Shown one piece after another: positions 36,646 through 46,143 of a DNA stretch of 64,000 nt (position 1 is the first letter of the stretch; each line of letters opens with the position of its first letter). Position numbers and translations under genes: made by a program. This stretch comes from DATAES01 sp963802415 (GTDB lineage Bacteria > Actinomycetota > Acidimicrobiia > Acidimicrobiales > JACDCH01): contig CAWDIH010000001.1 in NCBI GenBank assembly GCA_963802415.1, positions 2,914,001 through 2,978,000 of the forward strand. Reading direction: 5' to 3'. The notes below the pieces were generated by a model, which did not search any database, was not told where the DNA came from, and was given only the letters and a program-made list of their open reading frames with translations.

Positions 36646-37605
36646 ATGGACAGTGGCGGCGCTCATCCTGCTCTCTCGCGGATCCTCGCGAAGTCGGAAC
36701 GAGAGGATTTGATGACAGCTCTGTGCGAGCGTCTGTCCGGAACGGAATTGACGACGTTGTTGCTGGAAGTGGCACGTCGCCGGGCGGCCAAGCTGACACC
36801 GAGCGACATCCTCGCCCAGTACCGGCGCGACCGGTTCGTATCGCCAGCGACGGTCGACTTCCACCTTCTGCGCGCCATGGAGCGCCTCGCCATCGATGCG
36901 GTTTCACCACCCTTCGCCCCGGTGATCACGGCGCCAGTCGTCCCTCTCGGCACACATTCCGTAATTGCGGGTGTCGACCAGAACAGGGTCGTCACAACCG
37001 TTCGAGCGTCCGAGGTGGCCGCCGATCCCACGAACTCGCTCGCGCTCGAGGCGGCGGTGCTCCGGCGGAGTCTTCTCGATCACGATCCACGGTCGAGTGA
37101 CGTGGTACGCCTCGCTGCGGTCGAGCGAGATCTACGTGCCCAACAGTTCGACGGACCTCGCTCCTTCACGCACTTCTGTTTGCTCGGTCTGGTGTCGGCA
37201 GGCCGCGACCGCGGCGGCTTCCAGTTCGAGATGGCGGCGATGCTGGAGCACCTTCAATCGTTAGTGGCGGTCATGCTCAACGCGGGCGCAGACACCGTCA
37301 ATATCCGCATCACCGATTTCCGTGGGCGACACCGCGCCGTGATCGACTATCTCCGCGAGCAGCTGGAGGTCGGGCCAGTGGCGATCGACTGTTGGCCCGA
37401 ACGAACGGACGGACGCGGGTACTACTCCGGACTCTGCTTCAAGTTGGCCGGGACATGGGAGGGGGCCGAGATCGAGCTCGGCGACGGAGGACTCGTTGAC
37501 TGGACCCAACTGCTCCTCCAGAGCCGCAAGGAGCGATTGATGATCAGCGGGCTCGGCCTCGAACGATTGGCATTGGTTGGCCGCGGCGACCCGTCGCCTG
37601 AGTAG
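36646..37605 (+). CDS. Unknown protein resembling the class II (HisRS/HisZ-like) aminoacyl-tRNA synthetase core
   Basis: 319 residues. No named family is certain. The N-terminal 75 residues are helical and charged (LSRILAKSEREDLMTALCER). The rest follows a HisRS-like order: PVVPLGTHSVIAGVDQNRVV, EVAADPTNSLALEAAVLRRS, FQFEMAAMLEHLQSLVAVML, ADTVNIRITDFRGRHRAVID, YYSGLCFKLAGTWEGAEIEL, GDGGLVDWTQLLLQ and the motif-3-like MISGLGLERLALV. The YYSG...GDGGLVDW...GLGLERL series matches HisRS YYTG...GGGRYD...GxGxERL. There is no obvious anticodon-binding domain and no intact histidine-specificity motif, so tRNA charging is unlikely. It may be a HisZ-like regulatory or a small-molecule-activating paralogue. 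It stands alone with its own promoter. Confidence 0.6.
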   Translation: MDSGGAHPALSRILAKSEREDLMTALCERLSGTELTTLLLEVARRRAAKLTPSDILAQYRRDRFVSPATVDFHLLRAMERLAIDAVSPPFAPVITAPVVPLGTHSVIAGVDQNRVVTTVRASEVAADPTNSLALEAAVLRRSLLDHDPRSSDVVRLAAVERDLRAQQFDGPRSFTHFCLLGLVSAGRDRGGFQFEMAAMLEHLQSLVAVMLNAGADTVNIRITDFRGRHRAVIDYLREQLEVGPVAIDCWPERTDGRGYYSGLCFKLAGTWEGAEIELGDGGLVDWTQLLLQSRKERLMISGLGLERLALVGRGDPSPE

Positions 37606-37649
37606 GAGCGCGTCCTCGACCTTCCCGCCTGCGGTGCTTCAATGGCGGC

Positions 37650-38429
37650 ATGGAGTGGGAGTCGGAACGTGCATTCCGGGTGGGCGATGTGAGGTTCGTT
37701 CGAGGGTACGATGGGATCTCGACGCCAGAGCGGTTCTTCATCCAGAAGGACCACGATCTCGTTTGCCGCTATGTCGAGATAGCTGAGCGGTTCCGCGGCG
37801 CACGCATCGTCGAGCTCGGCATCGCGCAAGGCGGGAGCACAGCGCTTCTTGCGCTGCTAGCTGAGCCATCGAAGCTTGTCGCGATCGAACGACGCGACGA
37901 GGTTCGCGCGTTAGCGGGCTTCGATCGTGTGAGCCCGTACTTCCGCGTCAACCAGGGCGACCGTTCAGCCATCGCCGACATAGCGGACCGTGAGTTCACC
38001 GATCCAATCGACCTCGTGATCGACGACGCGTCACACGTCTACGACCTGACCCTTAGCTCTTTTGAAGTGCTCTTCCCACGCCTTCGCCCGGACGGCTGGT
38101 ACGTGATCGAGGATTGGGGCACGCAATACGAGATCGCCGAACGAGCACGACTCGGGACTCTTGAACGGGGTACCCGAAGCATTGGACGGTCTCCGCTGGC
38201 CCGCATCGCGGTCGAACTCATACTCGCGTCGATCAGTTCACCGCAGACGATTGGTCAAGTGACCGTCGATCGGCGGTGGATTGTCGTGCACCGTGGGCCT
38301 CAATGCGATTCCACCCTGCGGCTTCGCGATCTGTACACGGATCACTTCGGGTGGCTCGAGAACGACAAAGACTGGTACGAGCGGCTTTGGGAGACGACGG
38401 TCAGGAGTCAGTCGCGTTCCGACTTGTAA
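37650..38429 (+). CDS. SAM-dependent methyltransferase (CmcI/Methyltransf_24-like)
   Basis: 259 residues. The SAM loop is ARIVELGIAQGGSTALLALL near residues 51-70. The acidic motif is PIDLVIDDASHVYDLTLSSF and LRPDGWYVIEDWGTQYE. The DDASH/HxYD pair matches the cephalosporin-hydroxylase (CmcI)-like group, which often modifies sugars or cell-surface molecules. The C-terminal tail (TVDRRWIVVHRGPQCDSTLR) is short. No partner gene on the same strand; it overlaps the convergent HTH gene by 22 bases. Base composition is slightly lower in GC than neighbours, perhaps acquired (weak). Substrate unknown. Confidence 0.75.
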   Translation: MEWESERAFRVGDVRFVRGYDGISTPERFFIQKDHDLVCRYVEIAERFRGARIVELGIAQGGSTALLALLAEPSKLVAIERRDEVRALAGFDRVSPYFRVNQGDRSAIADIADREFTDPIDLVIDDASHVYDLTLSSFEVLFPRLRPDGWYVIEDWGTQYEIAERARLGTLERGTRSIGRSPLARIAVELILASISSPQTIGQVTVDRRWIVVHRGPQCDSTLRLRDLYTDHFGWLENDKDWYERLWETTVRSQSRSDL

Positions 38430-38728
38430 TGAGCCAACTGTTCGACACGCTCGACGTGTGCCGCGCTCCGTCTGAATCGTGCGCCGATCTCGTCGTAGTC
38501 GGCGCCTTCGTTCCGCCAGCGGAGCACACGTCGCTCGAGAGGTCGTAGCCCCTGACCACGCGCAACCGGCCCGGTCGCACGACCAGGCAGTGAAGCCATG
38601 CCGACGATCCGGTTGATCATCTCCGGGCTCCGCCGGAACCGGCGCGCGATCTCGGTCGAGCTGACACCATCTTCGACAAGCTGGAGCACTCGCCGCTCTA
38701 GGGGCCGCAGCGCGTGACTCGAGTTCAT
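38408..38728 (-). CDS. Small tandem helix-turn-helix protein
   Basis: 106 residues made of two copies of one unit: LRPLERRVLQLVEDGVSSTE with IARRFRRSPEMINRI, and LRPLERRVLRWRNEGADYDE with IGARFRRSAAHVERV. Each resembles a LuxR/sigma-region-4 helix-turn-helix. The two are joined by a short linker rich in Gly, Pro and Ala. There is no receiver or ligand domain, so it may be a stand-alone DNA-binding factor. The ATG at 38728 has TAACGT 8 nt upstream. Target unknown. Confidence 0.7.
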   Translation of the reverse strand: MNSSHALRPLERRVLQLVEDGVSSTEIARRFRRSPEMINRIVGMASLPGRATGPVARGQGLRPLERRVLRWRNEGADYDEIGARFRRSAAHVERVEQLAHYKSERD

Positions 38729-38736
38729 CGCCCCCT

Positions 38737-38742
38737 ACGTTA
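38737..38742 (-). promoter_or_regulatory. Leaderless -10 box of the tandem-HTH gene
   Basis: TAACGT on the minus strand, 8 nt before the ATG at 38728. Confidence 0.5.
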
Positions 38743-38856
38743 CCCGGCACGATCTGGGCGGACAGCGAGCCGGGCCTGCCCGATCCCGCTGCCAGGTCAC
38801 GCCAATGCCAGACTGCGGCGCATGTCGTTCGTCTGCACCGCCTCCGAGAGGTAGCC

Positions 38857-41760
38857 GTGCGGCTCGACCGCCCGTTCCTTCGCCTGCTGCTGCGGGTCGA
38901 GGCTGCGGCGCTGGCGGAGGAGGTCGAGGCAGTCGACGACGCCAGCTGGCGACCCCACCCCGACAGGATGGTGGGCAACTCGGCGCTGCCAGTCGTCGCG
39001 GCTCATGGCGACCCGACCGACGACGCCCTCCGGGGGCCGATGCTGCCCACCCCGGTGTTGGGCCAGCTGCCCTACACCCGCCAGGTCCTTGCCGGTCTCG
39101 GGACGGTCATCGGTCGCAGCCGCTTCATGCGGATCGATGGCGAGGGCGAGGTCACCCCGCACGTCGACTCCCATCACTACTGGTGGGAGCGGGTCCGGGT
39201 GCACCTACCCGTCATCACGGACCCCTCCGTGGGGTTCGAGGTCGACGCGACGACCACCCACCTTGCTCGGGACGAGGTCTGGGTGGTCGACACCTGGCGG
39301 CGGCATCGGGTGGTGAACCCGGTCGCGCGCCCTCGGATCCACCTTGTGGTCGACACGGTCGGCTCCGTGCCGTTCTGGGAGCTCGTCGTCCGGAGCGCCG
39401 CCACACCCACCGCCGAACCCCGAGTGGTCCCGAACCGACTGGGCGCCGACCTCGCCTTTCCGACCGAGGCCGTCAACCAGCCGCGTGTGATGACCCCCTG
39501 GGAGATCGCCCGCACGTTGGAGGTGCTCGAGGGCGAGCTGCGGCGCACCGACCCTTCAGGCGCGAACGAGCTTGCGGGCGCGCTGCGCGGCTTCGGTCAC
39601 GCCTGGCGCAGCACGTGGGCCCGCTTCGGCGAGAGCCCGGACGGCTGGGCTGCCTTCGAGTCGCTGCGCGCGGATGCCGACCGTGCCCTGCTCGGGCTGG
39701 CCGGCCGTCACCCACTCGACAACGGGCTCGACGCCGTCGAGGCGGTGCGCTCTCTGGTGCTGCGACCGGCGCTCGACTCAGACCTAAGTCGGCGGACGCC
39801 GCGCGCGTCCGTCGCCGCGTCGCATCCAGCAACCCGTCATCGTGGTGTCGCCACCGCGCTCCGGTAGCAGCCTCTTGTTCGAGACCCTTGCTCGCGCGCC
39901 CGGCCTGCACACGATCGGCGACGAGAGCCACCTCCTCATCGAGTCGATCCCGGGTCTCAGCCCCGCGCACCGTGGCTGGTCATCGAACCGGCTCGAGGCC
40001 GGCGACGCCACGGACAGCGCCGTCTTGCAGCTCCTTCGGCTCTTCGAGCTCAACGCGCGGGACCGCGACGGCATCCGGCCACCGCCTGGACGGCCGTTTC
40101 GCCTCCTCGAGAAGACGCCCAAGAACGCGCTGCGGCTGCCGTTCCTGGCTCGGGCGTTTCCAGACGCCACCTTCGTCTACCTGTATCGCGACCCCCGGGA
40201 GGCGATCAGTAGCATGCTCGACGCTTGGCGGTCGGGACGGTTCGTCACGTACCCCGACCTGCCCGGCTGGGGAACCCCCGCCTGGTCGCTGCTGCTCACG
40301 CCGTCGTGGTGGGAGCTGCGCGACGTGCCGTTGGCGGAGGTGGTCGCGCGCCAGTGGACGGAGACGATGACCATCCTGCTCGACGACCTCGAGGCCCTTC
40401 CGCCGGAGCGGTGGTGCGTCGCGAGCTACGACCGCCTCGTCGCCCAGCCCGTGAACGAGATCCGTGCGCTGTGCGAGCACCTCGGCCTCGATTGGGACGT
40501 CGAGCTGGGCGAGCGGCTCCCCGAGTCCCGCCACACGCTCGACTCCCCACATCCAGACAAGTGGCGCCGCAACGCCGAGGAGCTCGACGCAGATGTGGTC
40601 ATCGGTGCGGCCCGTCGCGTTGCGTGCCCGCCAGATGTTCGCCGATCCGCCCCGGGTGCGGCCTGTGGCCCCGGTGTCGAGCGCCGACGAAGCCTCCGAT
40701 CCGGCGAACGACGACCGTCCGCTGCGGAGCGTGCACACGCAGAGCCTGGCGGAGCTGCTGCGCGACCTGCACTCGTCGCTGCTGGTCTCGACATACCAGA
40801 GTGGCCAGGTGATCGTCGTCCGGCCCGACGGCGACCGGGTGAACACCCACTTCCGCTCGTTCCCGAGCCCGATGGGCATGGCGATGGCCGACGACCTCCT
40901 TGCGCTGGGGACGGCACAGGGCGTGTGGGTGTACCAGGACCAGCCTGAGGTGGGGGCGAAGCTCGAGCCGAATGGCCGGCACGACGCCTGCTTCATGCCT
41001 CGGACGCACCACGTCACCGGGGACGTCCAGATCCACGAAATCGCCTTCGTCGGCAGCGAGCTGTGGATCGTCAACACGCGTTTCTCCTGTCTGGCCACGC
41101 TCGACGGGCGCCACAGCTTCGTGCCGCGGTGGCGACCCCCATTCATCTCGGCGCTCGCGGCGGAGGACCGATGCCACCTCAACGGCATCACCGTCGTAGA
41201 CGGCGAGGTTCGCTACGCGACCGCGCTCGGCCGCCACTGACGAGCCTGGCGGGTGGCGCGCCCACAAGGCATCTGGTGGCATCGTGCTCGACGTCGCCAC
41301 CGGCGAAGTGGCCGCGGCAGGGTTGTCGATGCCTCACTCCCCCCGGCTCCATGACGGTCGCCTCTGGATCCTCGAATCGGGCACGGGCACCCTCGGAGTG
41401 GTCGACCTCGCGGCGGGCACCGTCGAGACGGTCGCCCACCTTCCGGGCTTCACGCGCGGGTTGGCGTTCGCCGGTCGGTACGCGTTCGTGGGGCTGTCCC
41501 AGGTGCGCGAGCGCATCTTCGAGGGGATCCCACTCACCGACGAGCTCGACCAGCGGGTGTGCGGCGTGTGGGTGGTCGACACCGACAGCGGCGCGGTGGT
41601 GGGGTTCCTGCGCTTCGAGGGTGCGGTGCACGAGATCTACGACGTGCAGGTTCTCGCTGGGCGGCGGTGGCCCGAGGTCGCCGAGCCGGGCGCAGACCTC
41701 GTGTCCGGGTCCTTCGTGCTCTCGGCCGAAGCCGTGGCCCAGACCTCTGGGGATGGCTGA
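38857..41760 (+). CDS. Three-domain protein: aspartyl/asparaginyl beta-hydroxylase - sulfotransferase - TIGR03032/DUF4915 (three frameshifts)
   Basis: Three +1 steps (about 39790-39840, 40610 and 41245) bring the frame back to its starting phase, leaving a 2904-base gene of about 967 codons. Residues about 1-300: 2-oxoglutarate/Fe hydroxylase (RIDGEGEVTPHVDSHHYWWE; DEVWVVDTWRRHRVVNPVAR; HVD and H are iron ligands). Next, a sulfotransferase (PAPS loop VVSPPRSGSSLLFETLARAP, later YLYRDPREAISSMLDAWRSG, and KWRRNAEELDA). Last, a TIGR03032 propeller-like domain (LLVSTYQSGQVIVVRPDGDR, RFSCLATLDGRHSFVPRWRP, DRCHLNGITVVDGEVRYATA, LWILESGTGTLGVVDLAAGT). The parts could be separate genes, but no start or ribosome site supports that. 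GTG 38857 has a GAGAGG ribosome site. Substrate unknown. Confidence 0.72.
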
Positions 41761-41762
41761 GG

Positions 41763-42430
41763 TCAGTCGTCGTCGCGGATGACGCCGAACCCGAGCCCGT
41801 AGGCACCGCCGATGGTGGCGTTGGTCGGGTTCGTGAACGCCACCGGCACCCACTCGTCGGGCTCATCGGTCGTATCACCCAGGATCGTGATCGGGACGAT
41901 CTTGAGCGTCTCACCCGGCGCGAACGTCACCGTGCCCGACGCCGACTCGTAGTCCAGACCCTCCGCCGGCTCGTCGACCGAGTCCGCCGTGGCCCAGTCC
42001 ACCGTGATGGGCACCGACGACGGGTTGGACAGCTTCACCTTCACGTTCACCACCTGCGTCCCAGCGTTGCCCTCGGTGACCGCGCCCCCGCCCGGCAACA
42101 CCGTCGGTACCGGATCGTCATCACGGATGACGCCGAACCCGAGCCCGTAGAAACCGCCGATGGTGGCGTTGGTCGGGTTCGTGAACGCCACGGGCACCCA
42201 CTCGTCGGGCTCCTCGGTGCTATCACCCAGGATCGTGATCGGGACGATCTCGAGCGTCTCACCCGGCGCGAACGTCACCGTCCCCGACGTCGACTGGTAG
42301 TCCAGACCCTCCGCCGGCTGGTCAACCGAGTCGAGGGTCGCCCAGTCCACCGTCACCGGCTCCAACGACTGCCACGACAACCGCACTTTCACGTTCACCA
42401 CCCGCGTGCCCAGCGTTGCCCTCGGTGACC
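41763..42430 (-). repeat. Two near-identical Calx-beta coding units, 348-bp period
   Basis: The stretch beginning at the GGATGACG at 41777 recurs at 42125, 348 bases (116 codons) later, with long identical blocks (for example GACCCTCCGCCGG and the block around TGGTGGCGTTGGTCGGG). The high DNA identity indicates a recent duplication or gene conversion inside the gene. Confidence 0.8.
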
Positions 42431-43822
42431 CCGCCCCCGCCCGGCGTCACCACCGGCGTCTGCTCCAGCTCGAACGCACCGATGTCGATCACCGGGCCGC
42501 TCACCCGGAGCTCGCCCCGCTGATCCACTGCCGGCGGCGGCGCGAACCCCGGATCCCCTGCATCCAACGCCGCGGATGCCGGCGCCAACGCATGGGTCAG
42601 CGTCGGACCACCGTTGTCCTCCAACGGCAACAACCCGGGATCGACCCCCTGCACGTTCCCGCCACCATCGGTCACGACCACCCCGGCCGCCGTCGACTCG
42701 ACGAGGGAGTGGGTCAGCGTCACACCACCTGGGCCATCGATGTCCGCTGGGCTGTTGTCACCCACGATCGTGTGGTCGAGCGTCGCTGCGGCTCCGAGAT
42801 GCAGGCCACCGCCCTCACTGCCAAAGGAGCCGGCGCGTTCCCCGCGATGGTCGAGTGGGCGATGGTCAAGCCCCCGGCCGAGTCGGTCAAGATCGACCCC
42901 GCCTGCCCGCAAGCCGCCGGTGTTGCCCGAGATCGTGGAGCTGGTGATAGTCGCTGACGCAGCATCGATGTGGAGGCCCCCACCCGTGTTGCCCGAGATC
43001 GTCGAGTCCGTCACGACCAGCGTGTCGACCCCATCGTCGAATGGGCTGCCCGAGATCGCCCCGCCGCCCCGGACGGCATGGTTGTCCTCGAAGGTCGATC
43101 CGGTGACGGTGACCGCGCTCGACGACCCCGACACGAGCATGCCGGCGCCGTAGCCGTAGGTCGCCTGGAAGTCCGCAGTGTTGCCGGTGAACGTGGTGCC
43201 GCTCACCACGACGTTGGCGGATGTCGCCAGAATGCCCCCGCCGCGAGCGCTCTCGTTGCCGGTGATCAGGCTGTCGATGACGGTCAGCGAGCCACCGTTG
43301 GCGACGATGCCAGCGCCGAACAGCGCCCTCCCGTCCTGGATCGTGGAGCCCTGGATGGTGAGGTTCGCCGAGGACGTGATGGCAGTGCCGACATCTCCGC
43401 CGGTGATCGTGGAGCTGTCGATCGTGACGTCAGTGCCCGGGCTCCGAGCTGAACGACGACCGGGTGAGGGTCAGGCCGGAGATGGTCACCGCGTCAGTGG
43501 TGGTGATGTCGAAGGCGCCGGAGACGTCGAGACCAGCCTGCGCGGCGCCGCTGATCGTGACCCCATCGGTGATCTGGACGGAGGCGTAGAGGTTGATCGC
43601 CCCGATCCCCGGACCGAACGTGATCAGGTCGTCACCGGGAGCGGCGTTGGCGTCAAGGACAGCCTGCCGTAGGGACCCGGTGCCACCCTCGCCGTTGTTC
43701 GTGACGGTGAACGTGGCCGCACCCGCGGGTGCGACTGGGCCGACCAGCGCGGCGCCCAGCGAGAGCACGGCACCGGACGTCACGGCCCTGCGCGTCACAT
43801 GTGCGCCAGACCAGCTCGTCAT
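41763..43822 (-). CDS. Secreted right-handed beta-helix protein with C-terminal Calx-beta repeats (several frameshifts)
   Basis: About 680 codons over at least four frame changes. Start ATG 43822: twin-arginine-like or Sec signal (VTRRAVTSGAVLSLGAALVG, PVAPAGAATF), then a CSLREA-type opening (GTGSLRQAVLDANAAPGDDL). A beta-helix of short parallel repeats follows (DSTISGNTGGGLHIDAASAT, TITSSTISGNTGGLRAGG), then LDAGDPGFAPPPAVDQRGEL and VIDIGAFELEQ. Two Calx-beta units end the protein (TVDWATADSVDEPAEGLDYE, SGTVTFAPGETLKIVPITIL, DEPDEWVPVAFTNPTNATIG). It is exported and probably binds calcium or polysaccharide at the surface. Breaks near 43430, 42900, 42835 and 42410 are probably base errors in repetitive GC-rich DNA. 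Confidence 0.78.
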
Positions 43823-43953
43823 AGCACGCGCCTCCGATCGCGAGGACGGGTGCTTCAGGAACCAGGCACCCGCGTCACCGCCTCCCAGCACGGCAGACGC
43901 TACATCGTGCACGCGTCGTGTGCCCCGCCGGTCAGTCGAGCCCGTCGAGTCGG

Positions 43954-44027
43954 TGGGCGCAACAAGACTCGAACTTGTGACCTCTGCCGTGTGAAGGCAG
44001 CGCTCTGACCAACTGAGCTATGCGCCC
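43954..44027 (-). tRNA. tRNA-Val (anticodon CAC)
   Basis: 74 bases on the minus strand. Acceptor GGGCGCA pairs with TGCGCCC and is followed by discriminator A. The D-loop is AGCTCAGTTGGTCAGAGC. The anticodon stem is CTGCC/GGCAG with loop TTCACAC, giving CAC (Val, reads GUG). The T-loop is GTTCGAGTC. CCA is not encoded. Confidence 0.95.
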
Positions 44028-44153
44028 TGGGCGGGGAAAGGACCGTAGCGTACCGACCCCGCGTGGCTGCTTCTCTCGAGAACATTCGTGCTGGCCGCGG
44101 GGTGGCGCACGGCGTCGGGGTGTGTATCCTCCCGGCCCGCACGCCCACCCGAT

Positions 44154-44685
44154 ATGACTGCGGAGCACCAAGACCACATGCCAGAGGACCCCGAGGACGA
44201 CATCGTCGACGACGACGAGGACGACGAGGACGACGAGCCCGATCTCGACGACGCCGACCTCGACGAGGCGGACCTCGAGGGCGACGAAGAGGACTTCGAC
44301 GAGGATCTCGTCGACGAAGAAGAGTTGGTCGACGAGGACGCCATCGAGGACACGCTCGAGGAGGAGGTCGAGGAGGAGTCGGCCTCTGTCACGCCCCGGC
44401 CGGCCAAGGCCGGCGACGAGGAAGGTGAGGAGGACGATCTCGAGGACGTCGACCCCGACGACGTCGAGGCCGACCTCGACACGATCCTCAAAGACCGGAT
44501 CGCTGCCGCTGACGACGAGGAAGACGAGGAAGAGGACGAGGTCGTCGACGTCGACGAGCGTGGGGACACGAACAAGATCCAACCCCGGCGTCCGGGCGAG
44601 TTCGTATGCCAGAGCTGCTTCCTGTTGAAGCCCGCGTTCGCAGCTCGCCGACGAGAAGAACCAGTTCTGCTTGGATTGCGTTTGA
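44154..44685 (+). CDS. DUF4193 domain protein (one frameshift)
   Basis: About 177 residues. A long acidic region (Asp/Glu runs, residues 5-135) leads to the DUF4193 core: LDTILKDRIAAADDEEDEEE, then KIQPRRPGEFVCQSCFLLKP. After a +1 step near 44630 the end reads SQLADEKNQFCLDCV. CxxC...CxxC cysteines form a small zinc site. The family is restricted to actinobacteria and has no known role. ATG 44154 is the first good start before the family region; 44178 is an alternative. The gene lies 127 bases from the divergent tRNA. Confidence 0.85.
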
Positions 44686-44694
44686 GGCCTCACG

Positions 44695-45150
44695 ATGGCC
44701 TACTCGACCGTCGTGGTTGGGACAGACGGGTCGATGACCGCGGAGACTGCGGTAATGCATGCCGGAAAGCTGGCTGCGGATCATGGCGCGAGGCTGGTGA
44801 TCGTCACTGCCTACGAGGCCGACGACGACGAACCTGCCACGAGAGCCCGGAGGCGCAACGCTCCCGAGGTCATCAAGTGGGCGCTCACGGATCGTCACCA
44901 AGCGGAGGAGAAGGTGCGGTACGGCAGGTCCCTCGCCACCGAACTCGGTGCCACGAGCGTGGTCGCGCAAGCGGTCGCGGGCAATCCACCCGACGTGCTC
45001 CTCGAGGCGGCCGCGGACTTCGGCGCCGATGTCATCGTGGTCGGCTCGAAGGGCTTGACCGGAGCGTCGCGTTTCGTACTGGGGAGCGTCGCGAGCGCCG
45101 TTTCGCACCACGCTCCATGCGACGTCCTGATCGTGCAGACCGCTGAGTGA
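44695..45150 (+). CDS. Universal stress protein (UspA, ATP-binding type)
   Basis: 151 residues. Start AYSTVVVGTDGSMTAETAVM, then HGARLVIVTAYEADDDEPAT; the ATP-binding C-terminal loop is VVGSKGLTGASRFVLGSVAS (G-2x-G-9x-G-S), then HHAPCDVLIVQTAE. It lies 9 bases after the DUF4193 gene and is followed directly by the next gene's ATG, so it is part of a short cluster. Usp proteins act in stress or dormancy responses; the trigger here is not visible. Confidence 0.92.
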   Translation: MAYSTVVVGTDGSMTAETAVMHAGKLAADHGARLVIVTAYEADDDEPATRARRRNAPEVIKWALTDRHQAEEKVRYGRSLATELGATSVVAQAVAGNPPDVLLEAAADFGADVIVVGSKGLTGASRFVLGSVASAVSHHAPCDVLIVQTAE

Positions 45151-45654
45151 ATGGACAAACATGGCCTCGTGACGGAACGAAAGACGCCCATCGAGCAGGC
45201 GGTCGATCTGTTCTTCTTCGCGCCGCTGGGCTTGCTCATGAACGTGGAGGAGATCGTCCCGCAGCTCGCCGAGCGCGGTCGCAAGCAGGTCGTGCTGGCG
45301 CGGATGATGGGCCAGTACACGGTGAGGAAGGGCCACGCCCGCGCCGAACGGGTACTGACACGACTGCAGAACCTCGCCGCGAACCAAGGCCGGCCCGACG
45401 GCGCCGCGGCGACCCCGGCTGCCGGCGCGTCGAGGCCCGCACCGCAGACGCCGGCTCCTTTCGTGCGTCCGCAACACAACGGCCAGGTCGCGGCCACGCT
45501 CGCCATTCCTGACTACGACAGCTTGTCGGCGTCGCAGGTCGTGCCCCGCCTCGAGAGCCTGTCCGCCGGCGAGCTCGATGCAGTGCGGGCCTACGAGTCT
45601 GCGAACCGCGGTCGCAAGACGATCCTCAACAAGATCGACCAGCTCAAGTCGTAG
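45151..45654 (+). CDS. Conserved actinobacterial protein, lipid-droplet-associated-like
   Basis: 167 residues. N-terminal amphipathic region TPIEQAVDLFFFAPLGLLMN and VEEIVPQLAERGRKQVVLAR. A Pro/Ala-rich linker (residues about 80-110) follows. The conserved C-terminal helical part is TLAIPDYDSLSASQVVPRLE and LDAVRAYESANRGRKTILNK. The arrangement matches a small actinobacterial family annotated as lipid-droplet-associated in mycobacteria. ATG 45151 follows the UspA stop without a gap. Given the WS/DGAT nearby, a link to neutral-lipid storage is possible but inferred. Confidence 0.65.
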   Translation: MDKHGLVTERKTPIEQAVDLFFFAPLGLLMNVEEIVPQLAERGRKQVVLARMMGQYTVRKGHARAERVLTRLQNLAANQGRPDGAAATPAAGASRPAPQTPAPFVRPQHNGQVAATLAIPDYDSLSASQVVPRLESLSAGELDAVRAYESANRGRKTILNKIDQLKS

Positions 45655-45672
45655 GGTCGTAGGGCTGCCACC

Positions 45673-46143
45673 GTGGTCGAAGCTGTCCGTCACGCGACGC
45701 ACAACGACATCGCTCAACTCGTCGAGTTGGCGCGTGCTGCGGTCGCCGAGCTCTCGGCGACGAAGGGCGGGACGGTCTGGGCACGACGCGAAGGGCGTAG
45801 CGAACCGCTCGAGGAACCGATTCACGCCGCGATCGCAGACGCCGACGCGGTGTCGCTCGTCGGAACGATCGACGACGTCGTCGTGGGCTACGCGATCGCG
45901 GCTGTTGAGGTGCTGACGGACGGAGGTCGGCTGGCGCGTCTCACGGACCTTTATGTCGAGCCCGCTGCGCGCGAGATCGGGATCGGTGAGCTCTTGCTCG
46001 ACGCCGTCCTGACCTGGGCGACCGAAGGCGGATGCTTCGGCATCGATTCGATCGTGTTGCCGGGCAACCGCGAGACCAAGAACTTCTTCGAGGCTGCCGG
46101 CATGGTCGCTCGGGCGATCATCGTCCACCGCTCGCTACCGTGA
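45673..46143 (+). CDS. GNAT acetyltransferase
   Basis: 156 residues. GNAT fold with VEAVRHATHNDIAQLVELAR, the strand DDVVVGYAIAAVEVLTD, the acetyl-CoA loop LYVEPAAREIGIGELLLDAV (Gln/Arg-x-x-Gly-x-Gly type) and the tail LPGNRETKNFFEAAGMVARA. Acts on an unknown amine. Start GTG 45673; overlaps the Nudix gene start by 4 bases (GTGA), so they are translated together. Confidence 0.87.
   Translation: MVEAVRHATHNDIAQLVELARAAVAELSATKGGTVWARREGRSEPLEEPIHAAIADADAVSLVGTIDDVVVGYAIAAVEVLTDGGRLARLTDLYVEPAAREIGIGELLLDAVLTWATEGGCFGIDSIVLPGNRETKNFFEAAGMVARAIIVHRSLP

Noticed and set aside
38797..39204. Minus-strand ORF ending EPHGYLSEAVQTNDMRRSLALA, antisense to the hydroxylase start
   Set aside because: Opposite strand of a conserved 2OG-hydroxylase domain; no start or ribosome site and no recognised domain.
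44170..44560. Long GAC/GAG-rich stretch looking like a simple repeat
   Set aside because: It is coding: an uninterrupted acidic region leading in frame to the DUF4193 core.
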